DNA of 64,000 nucleotides, taken from the NCBI GenBank assembly GCA_026636295.1, contig CP089464.1:496001-560000 (forward strand), read 5' to 3'. The notes beneath the pieces are model-generated. The model had not been told where the DNA came from, ran no database searches, and saw only the letters and a program-made list of their open reading frames with translations. Positions 11,013 through 20,458 of this stretch are shown piece by piece. Numbering within the stretch: position 1 is the first letter of the stretch; each line of letters starts with the position of its first letter. The stretch comes from Medakamo hakoo. Lineage: Eukaryota > Chlorophyta > Trebouxiophyceae > Coccomyxaceae. Both the position numbers and the translations under genes were made by a program.

Positions 11013-14000
11013 TCACTTCTTCTTCGGCCGCCCAGCGCCGCCCCCGCCCCTTTTTGGCGGGCGCCCGACCGGTTTCTTCTTCTTCGCCTTCAGCAGAAGC
11101 GCCGCTTTCTTGGTTTTCGGTCCGGGTTTGGACGGTGCGCGACCGATGGCTTTGGCCTTGACGGGCTTTTTAGGCTTCTTGGCCACGACCACCGCCTTGG
11201 CTTTTTTGGCTTTGGCCGCCGTGGCTGCCGTGGCCGCCTTGGCCGCCTTGGCCGCCTTGGCCGCCTTGGCCGCCTTGGCCGCCTTGGCCGCCTTGGCCGC
11301 CTTGGCCGCCTTGGCCGCCTTGGCCGGCTTGGCTTTGCCGAGCTTGCCCGGCTTGGCTTTCACCAGCTGTTTCTTCAGCTGTTTCTTCTGCTTCGTGCCG
11401 GCCGGACCGCCGCGCTTGGACGCTTTCGCCGTCGCTTTTGCTTTTTTAGGCTTGGCGGCGGCCGCTTTCAGCTTTTTCAGTTTAGCAGCAGGCAGCGGCG
11501 GCGGCGACGCGGGGCGGGAGGGCAGAGGCGACGCCGGCTCCGGCTCGGCATCGTCCTCGTCGTCTTCCACGGGTCCGGGCGCGGCGGCAGCGGTCGAACC
11601 ACCCCCACCCCACGAAAACAGGCGCCGCAGCCGCTCAAGCGAGAGCGCGCGCGCGGGCGTCGGCGGCGGGCCGGACCGCGGCGCCTTGGCGCCTGGCCGG
11701 GGCAGGGGCGGGCCGATGGCGGCGGGGATGGAGGAGGACGCCAGGGCGGCGGCGGCGCGAGACGGACCGGCGGCGGCGGCGGCAGCCCGGCCGGCGGTGG
11801 TGGTCGGGCGCGGGGCGGCGCCGGCGCGGGCCGCGGGCCGGCCGGCCGCGCTCCCGACCGCCGTCGGCAGGGGGCGCCCGCCCTTCGTGTACCCCCGCAC
11901 GGGCACGCCCGCTTCGACGAGCGCTTCAATGCGCACCGCGTGCGGTGGGGCGGGCGTGACGGGCCGGCCCGCCACGCCGCCGACGCCGCGGCCCGCGAGC
12001 ACGCGCCCGGCCCACGCCGCCCGCCACGCGGCCGCCTCCTGGCGCTTGAGCTTTTCCCGCCGCCGCACCCGGTCGCACAGCGTGCGCACGGCCTCCAGGT
12101 CGGCGCGCATGCCCTGCAGCCGGGACACGGCTTCTTCCTCTTCCAGGCGGGGGACGCGCGGGCCGCCCCGCCGCCCGGGCGGGCGCTCCTCCACGCCCAT
12201 GAAGGGGACGGCGCCGTGGCGGCCGTCGCCGTGCACGTCGTCCGACCCGTCCGAGTGCGCGCCGGCCTCGTCCCGCTCGTCGTCGCCGTCGTCCCCGCCC
12301 GCCGAGTCGCCTTCGGCCGCGGCCGTGGCCCGCGCCCGCAGCTGGGCGTGCCAGGGCGTCTCGTACCACAGGCGCTGGAGGAGGGGGCGCCCGGCGGACG
12401 CGCGTTTGGCGACCCAATACTCATACGCAGCAGACACGGCCGCGGGCGGCAGGGCCGGCGGGAGCAGGGGCGCCGCGTCCGCCGCCGCCCGGGCCCGCGG
12501 GTACAGGGACCGGATGGCGGCTCCCGCGGCGCGGCCGTCGCGGGCCAGGGCGGAGGACGGGCCGGTTGCCGCGGCGGCGGTCGTCGCGGCCGCGGCCGCG
12601 GCCGCGGCCGCCGAGGCGGGCGCGACGGCCGCAACGAGCGACCTGGGCGCGGCCGCGGCGGCGGCGTGCAAGCCCTTTTCGAACGTGTCGATGGCCGCCT
12701 CCAGGTCAGCCTCAGACAGGTCGCCCGCCGGCGGTGCCGGTGCCGGTGGAGCGGCGCCGCCGCCGCGGCCGCCGCCGCCGCCACGGCCGCCGCGCCCGCG
12801 CCCGCGCCCACGCCCGCCGCCCAGGCCGACCGCGTCCACGCCCACGCCGCCGCCGCCCGCGCGCCGGGCCGCCAGCCAGGCTTCGTCGTCGTCGTCAAGG
12901 TCGTACTCCACCGTGCCGTACCAGTCGTCCGGCGGGGGGACGAACCGGATGTACGCGTCCTCGTGCGCGGCGGCGGCGGCGGACGCGCCGCCGTGGTGGT
13001 GCCGGCCCGCATGGCCCGCGCCCCGGTGGGGCGACGGCGGCCCGGCCGCCTCGGCCGCGGGCGCGGCCTTGCCCCGCCCCAGCCCCGCGCCTCGGCCGCC
13101 GACCGGGCTGGCGGGCGCGGCGGTCGTCACACCACCCCCAAACAGGGACGGAAAAAGGTCGGACCGCCCGGACAGGAGGGCGGCGATGGGCGTGGGCACG
13201 GGCGGCGGCGAGTCGGGCGACGGCGGCCCGCCGCGGCCCGACGGACCGGCCGCAGGCGCCGCGGCGTCCGCGGCCGCCGCTGCCGTCGTCGCAACGGGCG
13301 CCAGGCCTGCCCCAGGCACGCCCCGCCCCGCCGCCTCCCAGGCCGGCTGGATCTCGCGCACGGCGGGCGTGGGCACGACGGGCGCGGCGGCTGCCGCGGG
13401 GACCGGCCGGCCCCGGCCGCGGCCGCCGCCGCCGCCCTTCCTCACCACCACCGGCGGCGGTGGGGCGGGCGGCGGCGCGTTGCCCGCGCCCGGCCCACCG
13501 TGCGAGTCCGGCACGGGCCGGAAACCCTGGTGGCCGACCACGACGACAGGCGGCTGGCGGGCGACGACGGTGGCGGACGCCGCGGCAGCGCCAGCCGCCG
13601 CGGCGGCGGCGGCGTCCGCGCCCGCGGCCGCGGCCGCCGCCCGGGCCGCCTCGCCTCGGGCGGCCGCCTCGGCTTCGTGCGCGACCAACCAGGCCGCGAA
13701 TGCGCCGCCGTCGATGGAGGACAGGGCCGGGTCGTCCAGTGACCAGAAGACGCGGACCTATTTTTTTGGGGGGGGGGGGAGGGGGAGGTTTTTTTTTTTC
13801 CAGTGAGCGCGCGGATGGTGCAGAGAGAGAGGGGGGGTGAGAGAGCGGCGTTCCCAGGACGGCATTCCACGCCCGCACGCTCGCACTCGCACCTTGTCAT
13901 TCACGTGCAACGGCCGGGGCCGCACCGTGCGCAGGCCGTCGTCCAGGGCGGACAGCGGGCGTGGTGGGAGGTGCAGGGCCGGTGGCGAGGGCAGAGGGGC

Positions 14001-14264
14001 GGCGGCGGCGGCTTCAGCCGCCGTCGCCGACCGCCCACGCGACGCGCCTTTCCCATTGGCAAGTGCCGTGCGTGACGGTGGCCGGGGTGGGGGCGAGGGC
14101 GCGGCCCTTTTCTTGGCCGGCGGCGGCGGCTTTGGTGCCGGGCCTCCAGCGCCCGCCGCCCGGGTTGCGGTGGCGGGCCGGGCATTGCCGCGCGCCGCCG
14201 ACGCCGGTTTCTTGGCCGGGCGCGGCGGCGGTGGGGGGGGCGCCTTGCGCTTTTGCTGCGCCAT
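11013..14264 (-). CDS. Enhancer-of-polycomb-like (EPL1) protein with H1-like tail and AT-hook
   Basis: Exons on the complement: 13893-14264 and 11013-13757, giving 1038 residues; the intron is GTGCG...TAG. The basic, Pro-rich start contains MAQQKRKAPP. The recognisable EPL1-type core includes WYGTVEYDLDDDDEAWL (about residue 398), LSEADLEAAIDTFEKG, and SAAYEYWVAKRASAGRPLLQ (about 567). A charged helix, LCDRVRRREKLKRQEAAAW, follows near 680-700. These match the EPC/EPL1 pattern of a YDxDxxDExWL block followed by a YxYWxxKR block. EPL1 is the scaffold of the NuA4/Piccolo histone acetyltransferase; that role is inferred. The last 200 residues are a Lys/Ala tail with ten copies of Ala-Ala-Lys and a terminal VGRPPKRGG AT-hook. 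The tail resembles histone H1 and is unexpected in EPL1. Confidence 0.7.
11233..11322 (-). repeat. Ten perfect 9-bp coding repeats (Ala-Ala-Lys)
   Basis: The unit GCCGCCTTG is repeated ten times without change, with variant copies on both sides. On the minus strand it encodes the KAA tail of the enhancer-of-polycomb-like protein. Perfect identity suggests recent slippage or gene-conversion expansion. Confidence 0.9.
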
Positions 14265-15103
14265 GGCAGAGGGTCGACTCAGGAGGCTTCTTCTACCCCC
14301 TGCTCGGATTGGAGTGTCGCGTGGGGCGGTGTGTGAGTGTGTGCGGGGCGGGCGGGGGACCAGGCGCCGGCTTGCCTCACCCGTCGCTGGCGGCCGATGC
14401 AAAGCACAAAAAACGCCGCCTGGCGCAAAATCGGCCCCTTGTCACCGAGCCCGATCAGAGTGCGCGAGGGGCCACACGGCTTGTCCAGACGCCCTGGGAC
14501 GGGCGGGAGGGCAGGCGAACGCTGGAGGCTGGCCGGCCGGCGCAAAACACTTGCAGCCGGGGGACCCCGCGCCGCCGCAGGCAGGCACGCACTCGCTCGC
14601 TCGCCCTCTTCCGTCCCTCCGCACCTTGTCGTGGACTCCCTCAGATTCCGATGCGCGGCTGGACTCTCAGAGTCTAGGGTGGCCCTGCCAGGGGCGAGAG
14701 GAAAAGGGGATTGGCCCCGTGCGGCCCCCCGCGCGGAGTTTCTTTTGTGTGTTGTTGGGCGACAGTGAGAGAGGAGCAGCGGCTGGCACTGGGGGGGTGC
14801 TGCTTGGAGAGGGAGACAGGGCAGGGCACACACACACACCCCGCCCGTCCCTCTGTTTTGGTGGGTCATTCTTCGGTCCGCGTCTGTCAGCGCGTTCACA
14901 CACTCACACGCCCGCTCCCCACACACGCGCGCGCGCGCACGCGCGCGCCTCTCTCTGTCTCCAAACATGAAAAAAAGAATCCAAACAAAGCGCTGCGCGT
15001 CTCTCCTCCCCCCTGTGCTATGCCCTTTTCCCCACCCCGGCCGCGCGCGTTCTCGCAGCCTGGAGTGGGAAAAAAAAAAACACGGGGGCCGCCCCCTCCT
15101 CCT
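14265..15103. other. Intergenic region upstream of EPL1-like gene
   Basis: 839 bases between two minus-strand genes. Frames here are short or lack coding character, and I could not recognise an RNA gene. It includes CACA and alternating CG/CA stretches (about 14829-14843 and 14921-14948). It presumably carries the promoter and 5' leader of the EPL1-like gene and the 3' end of GDT1. Confidence 0.45.
14921..14948. repeat. Alternating purine-pyrimidine (CA/CG) tract
   Basis: About 28 bases of strictly alternating CA and CG dinucleotides, the type of sequence able to adopt Z-DNA. Whether it has any function is unknown. Confidence 0.7.
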
Positions 15104-16103
15104 TCACGCTCCTCCAGGACCCGTCACCGCCGCGTGAATGCCAAAGGCCAGGAACAGCAGGCCGCCCACGGCGTGCACGGTGCGTTCGTTGATGTGCGAC
15201 GCCAGGTGGCGGCCGCCCAGGACGGCGGCGCCCGTGCACACGGCGTGGCCGACGACGCCGCCGAGCGTCACGCCGACGGGGTCCGCCGTCGTCGCCAGGC
15301 CGATCGTCGCGATTTGGGAGCGGTCACCCCACTCGGCCAGGAAGGTCAGGGTGAAGGCTTCGACGAGGACGGCGGGCAGGGCGCGCGACGCGGCGGCGGC
15401 GGCCCGGGCGGACAGGGGCTGCTTCGGGGAGGGCGCGCCGGACGCGCGCCCGCCGCCGGAGCCTTGCGCGGCCGGGCGCGTGTGCAGTTCCTCCAGCTCG
15501 CGTTCCACCTCCTCCATCTCGGCGGCCGCGCCGTCCCCCGCGCCGCTGGCCGCCTCGTAGAGGGACCGCGCGCCAAAGATCAAAAACAGCGCGACGGCCG
15601 CGCGGTGGGTCCAGGCGGCCGGGATGAGGGCGGGCGCGGCCCAGCCCAGGGCGGCTGAGAGCGCGGTCATGGTGGCCAGGGCGCCCATGGCGCCTGCAAA
15701 GACCTGTGTGGGTGTGTGGTGTGTGTGAGTGCCGTGTGTGCGCGTTGGCGCCGGGCCCGCTACGCCCGCCGCCACAGACAGGGTGGGATGGGTCGACGGC
15801 CGGGCGTTTTCGAGTGTTCGCTCCCCAGCCCCAGCCCCCACCCCTCCCATCCCAACTCACCAGCCGCTGCGGGTGCTTCATGGCCATGATGGCGGCAATG
15901 AAGAACGTCTTGTCCCCGATCTCGGACACCAGGATCATGCCCCACGACTTGAGGAAGCCCTGGTTGCGGCGGGGATGGTGGGGTGTGGAGGGCGGACGCG
16001 GTGAGAGGTCGAATGCGGGGCAGGCCGTCGAACGTTCGTTTTTCCATCCGCTCCCACACTCCATCTCCATCTTTACCTCCGCCGCGCGTTGCATGGCACC
16101 CAT
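15104..16103 (-). CDS. GDT1: GDT1/TMEM165 (UPF0016) family cation transporter
   Basis: Exons on the complement: 16077-16103, 15861-15959 and 15104-15703, giving 241 residues. Both hallmark motifs of the family are present: EIGDKTFFIAAIMAMKHPQR in the first half and AEWGDRSQIATIGLAT in the second. Six hydrophobic segments are arranged as two inverted halves around an acidic, cytosolic-type linker, MEEVERELEELH. The family exchanges Mn2+ or Ca2+ for protons. The short form with the MEEVE linker resembles plant GDT1-like 3-5, which are in the endomembrane system, rather than the plastid PAM71 type. The chosen start gives a 9-residue first exon. An in-frame ATG at 16214 would add a 37-residue basic leader, so targeting is uncertain. 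Confidence 0.9.
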
Positions 16104-16506
16104 GGCGATCGATGACGCGCCGCCGCCGGCGGTGGGGTCTGGAGCGTGGCGCGCCGTGGTGAAAAAGAAGGGCGGAGAGAGGAGGGGGAGTGCGCGAGTT
16201 TTGCGGCGCAGCACTCGCGAGAGACGTCACGTCTCTCTCTCTCTCTCACGCGCGTCGGCCAATCCCTTTGTCAAGGAAAGGCCGAGCTGCTCAGGCGGCT
16301 GGGTGAGAGCGTGAGCTGGTAAGAAGCTGGGAGGAGGGCGCGTCCGGCCGTGTGTGTCGTTTTAGGGCGGGCCTGAGAGCAGAGAGAGAGAGAGGTGAAG
16401 GAGTGAGCAAAGAGCGAGAAAGAGAAGACAAAACACACCACTCCGCCTCTCACACCCTTATTCCCCCAGACCAGCCGCGGGAAGAGAGACCACAACACCA
16501 GACGCC
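16104..16506. other. Divergent promoter region GDT1 / RPL5
   Basis: 403 bases separating divergently transcribed genes. It holds short CT and GA runs and no gene. It must include both promoters. Confidence 0.55.
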
Positions 16507-18164
16507 ATGGGCTACGTCAAGGTCGTCAAGTCGTCGCCGTACTACTCCCGGTACCAGGTCCGTTTCTGTTTTTGTTTTTTGGTGGAGGGGGCGGCCCGCA
16601 CCGATGGCAAGAAAAAGAGTTGCGAGTTTGGGGGATGGCCGGCGTTGATGGATGCCGTCCGCCCGTCCATTGGAAGCGCGCGCATCTGTGCTTGACTTTT
16701 GCGCAGGGAGCGGGCGGACATACACGCCGCCTTCGGCCCGACGCGCCGCGTTTTCTGTCCGCGGCCGCCGGCGCGCGTGCGGCTACGTGCGTGTGCGGCC
16801 CCGGCCCGCGCCGTCGGCCAGGGCCTGCCGTCCCCGCCCAAGCCGCCCGCTGGTGACTGCGATCCCGTCTGCGTCCATCACGGGCAAGGGAGCTCGGTTC
16901 TGCGACGTATCCACCCCACCCGCTCGCCGGCTCCTGGCGTGCAGATCGAAGGGCCGCCGCCGCCGCCGCTTCCCGGCCGCCTCGCTCACGCCCTCATCCC
17001 TCCCACCCATGTCCAACTCCACACCATCACAGGTCAAGTACCGCCGCCGCCGGGAGGGCAAGACCGACTACCGGGCCCGCCTCCGCCTGACGACGCAGGA
17101 CAAGAACAAGTGCGTTTGCGTTTTTTTTCCGCGACGGCTTGGGGAGTGGCGCCGCCGTGTTGGCGCGGCGCGCCGGCTCGCCGGCGTCGCTGCGTGCCGT
17201 TGGGTGTTCGACTGACCTGGCTTGCAGCTGGCAGGGTGGGATGGGCATTCCACACTGTCGGCCGCCTCGCCGCGCAGGCCTGGTCGCCCGCCGATCGCTC
17301 GCCCGCTCGCCCCTCGCCCACGCCCCCACCCCCCCTCCCATCCGCCGACACTCACCCCTGCCTACGCTCCGCCCCCTCCCCTCCTTCCCCCCTCCGCGCC
17401 AACCAAACAGGTACAACACCCCCAAGCACCGCCTCGTCGTCCGGTTCTCCAACCGGGACATCACCTGCCAGATCGTGCACGCGACGCTGGCCGGCGACGT
17501 CGTGCTGTGCGCGGCGTACGCGCACGAGCTGCCGCGCTACGGCCTCACCGTCGGCCTGACCAACTACGCCGCCGCGTACGCGACGGGCCTGCTGGTCGCC
17601 CGCCGGGCGCTGACTGCGCTGGGCCTGGCCGACACGTACACGGGCGCGGAGGAAGCGACGGGCGAGGACTTCACGGTGGAGGAGGTGGACGGCGCGCCCC
17701 GCCCGTTCACCGTCCTGCTGGACACGGGCCTGAAGCGGACGAGCACGGGGTCCAAGGTCTTTGCGGCGCTGAAGGGCGCCCTGGACGGCGGCCTGGACGT
17801 CCCCCACTCCGAGAAACGGTTCGTGGGGTACGACCCGTCCGAGAAGGCGCTCGACGCCGAAGTCCTGCAAAAGTATGTGCTGGGCGGCCACGTGGGCGAG
17901 TACATGGAAGAGCTCCAGGAAGAGGACCCGGAGCGGTACCAGGCCCAGTTTGCCCGGTTTGTGAAGGCGGGCGTGGGCGCGGACGACCTGGAGGACCTGT
18001 ACCGCAAGGTCCACGCGGCCATCCGCGCCGACCCGGCGCCCCAGAAGAAGGCGCGGTCCAAGCCCGCGGGCGCCAAGGCCTGGAAGACGCCCAAGTCGAC
18101 GTACGAGGAGCGCAAGGCCCGGCTCAAGGCCAAGCTGGCGGAGATGGGTGCCGTGGGCGTGTGA
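16507..18164 (+). CDS. RPL5: 60S ribosomal protein L5 (uL18)
   Basis: Exons 16507-16557, 17033-17109 and 17411-18164 give 293 residues, matching the usual 290-300. The start MGYVKVVKSSPYYSRYQ continues VKYRRRREGKTDYRARLRL, then QDKNKYNTPKHRLVVRFSNR, DITCQIVHATLAGD and TYTGAEEATGEDFTVEEV. The protein binds 5S rRNA together with RPL11 in the central protuberance. The second splice divides the codon for Lys in QDKNK, and the match to the family confirms it. The first intron donor is GTCCG, unlike the GTGAG used elsewhere. The introns (475 and 301 bases) are long for this window and could host small RNAs. Confidence 0.98.
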
Positions 18165-18553
18165 GAGGGGGCGGGGTGCGGGGGTGCGGGGGGGTGCGGG
18201 CGTGCGCTGTCACCGGCGGCGGCCTGGGGGTGTGGAGCCAGTGCGTGTTTTTTTGTGGTGAGCGTGTGGAGGGGGTTGGGGGGTGGAAAGAGCGCGGGAG
18301 TGGTGTGTGTGCGTGTGAAAGGACGCAGCGCCGCTGTTCCCTGCTTTCGACATGACGACATGACTAGCGCGCGTCCTGCGTCCTGCGCCCCGGCCTCGCG
18401 CAACACCGCAAAAACTAACACTTGTTGGCGCGAGGCAACAGAACCGCACCGCCCGCCAACGACGCTCCCTCTCTCAAAACTCACGCCCGTCTTGCACACG
18501 GGCCGCCGGGGGGATTGAGGGAGGCGCGCCCCCGCCTCTCCCCCCATCCCCGC
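18165..18553. other. Convergent 3' region
   Basis: Between the stops of RPL5 (plus) and the LRR protein (minus). G-rich near RPL5, with no supportable gene. Confidence 0.5.
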
Positions 18554-19736
18554 TCACCCGCTCGCCACCCGCATCTGGCTGAGCAAGCGCAGCAGCTCCG
18601 CGCGCGCGGCCGCGCGCTGGGCTTCCGTGGGCTCCTCTCCGCCGCCGCCGCCGCCGCCGGACCCGGCCAAGCCAGTGCGCGGCGGGCGGGGCGCGCCCAG
18701 GTCGCCGCCTGCCTGTTCTTCGACCAGCGACCTCAGGGGGCCTCCCGGCCGGGCGACCGCTTGCCAGGCCGGGCAGCCGGCCAGGGCGGCGGCCGTGGCG
18801 GTGGCGGCGGCGGGGGACGGCTTGGGCGGCGGCGGCATGGTGGGCGGCGGCGGGGGCGGGTCGTCGCCATCGCCCGCGGCGGCCGCGGCGCCCTCCAGCA
18901 GCCCGGCCGCTGCCACCGCCCAGCCGACGGCGGGCGGGCGGGCGCCTGGAAGCCGGCTGACTGGGTCGCCGCCTGTGAGCACGCCGGCCAGCGCGGCGGG
19001 CAGGGCAGCACTGCCGCCGCCCCCCTCAAAGAGCGGCGCCCAGAGGCGCGCGCAGCCGCTGGCCAACGCGGCCGCCAGGCAAGCCAGCGCCGCCGCGTGC
19101 AGCGGCGAACAGTGCCCGTGTGCCGTCGCCAAGTTCAGGACGCGGGGCAGCACGCCCGCCGCGGCCAGGCGGGCGTCGACGGACGGGAGGCGCAGGCCGA
19201 GGAGCGCGGCGGCCAGGCGGGCGGCCACGACGCGGTGGCCGCCGACGGCCGGCACGGGCAGGCCGCACGGCAGCGTCGAGTCCCTGCCCGCGTCCGGCGG
19301 TGCTGCGGGCGGCGCGTCCAGGGCTTTGGCCAGGGTGGCGGGCGCCCGCTCGGCGGCGGCCCGCAGGCAGGGCGGGAGGTCTTCCAGCTTTGTGGAGGGT
19401 GGGAAGGGCGGCGCCGCCGCCGCGGCCGGCGGCGGCGACGGCGGGCGTGGGGCGAGCGGGCTGTCCCCGAACACGGGCCCCACAGCACGCGTGACTTCGG
19501 CTTGGACGGCGGCCAGCAGGTCGCTGAGGGCGGAGGCCAGCGCGGCGATGCGGGCGGGCGGGGGCGCCCACGCCCCGCCGCCACCGCCCGCCACTTTTTT
19601 GGGCGGGGTCAGGGCCTTGCGCGCCGCGTCCAGGGCCGCCGCCGCGGCCGCCGGGTCCGGCGCGGGTGGCAGGCCCAAGCCCGCCGGGCCCGCGCCCGCG
19701 CCCATGCCACCAGCCCAGGCCACGCCGGCTTCGTTT

Positions 19737-19770
<34 letters not shown>

Positions 19771-20314
19771 CCGCGCCAGCCCCGGGCGCACGGGCCCCGC
19801 CCGCGGCCGCCTCGTCCAGCGCGATGGAGACGGCCGGCCGGCCGTCCACGGCGTCCGCCAGAGCAGCCGCTCCAGCAGGACCAATGCCAGGGTTGCCACG
19901 CAGGTCCAGGGCGACCAGGTCGGGCGCGCCGCCGGAGGCGAGCGCGGCGGCGAGGGCGGCCGCGCCCGCGTCGGTCAGCGCGTTGGACGACAGGTCGATG
20001 GACGTGGCGGACGAGCTGCACGCCGCGATCGCGGCCGCCACGCGCCGGCCTTTGCCGTCGCCGATGCCACAGCCCGAAAGGTCCACCCACATGTCATCGG
20101 CGTTGGAGGACAGGGCGGCCAAGCCCGCGGAGAAGCGGTCTGTCGCAGGCGGACCGACCGGCGGCGGCGGCGGCGGTGCGGGCGTGGACGAAGAAGAAGA
20201 GGAGGACGGGGAGGCGGAGCCGTCCGCGCCGCTGGCGTCGCTCCTGGCTGAGCCTGACGAGACGGAGCCCGGCCGGCTGGCCGGCTTGGACCCGGCAGCC
20301 TTTTTCTTGCCCAT
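18554..20314 (-). CDS. Leucine-rich-repeat protein with helical C-terminal region
   Basis: A single exon of 586 residues. After a Ser/Pro-rich N-terminus, three ribonuclease-inhibitor-type LRRs are visible at about 70-165: VDLSGCGIGDGKG, IDLSSNALTDAGAAALAAAL and VALDLRGNPGIGPAGAAAL. The rest is Ala-rich and helical. One stretch, RLPSVDARLAAAGVLPRVLN (about 375-393), weakly resembles the conserved core of SAPS/PP6-regulatory subunits, but I cannot confirm that. The start at MGKKKAAGSK is chosen because it leaves room for a leader; an in-frame ATG at 20377 is the alternative. The promoter is shared with the divergent J-domain gene. The function is not recognised. Confidence 0.65.
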
Positions 20315-20458
20315 TGTTGGACGGGACGCCCAGTTTTTTTTTTGTTTTGTGAGCGAACAAAGTTTTCGGCTTGGCATTGCTCAGTTTTCGGGCCCGCGTG
20401 GGGGCGGTGGTCGTCGGCGGAACGGCACGCTCTGCCGATCGGGCTGTCGACAGGAAGC

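Noticed and set aside
11233-11322. Tandem repeat considered as a CRISPR-like or mobile array.
   Set aside because: The unit is 9 bases with no spacers and lies in frame within a coding exon.
10656-13806. Two overlapping plus-strand open frames of more than 1000 codons.
   Set aside because: They lie antisense to the enhancer-of-polycomb-like gene, have Arg/Gly/Pro composition typical of GC-rich shadow frames, and show no family motifs.
16558-17032. Looked for a snoRNA in RPL5 intron 1.
   Set aside because: No convincing pair of box C and box D elements with flanking stem was found.
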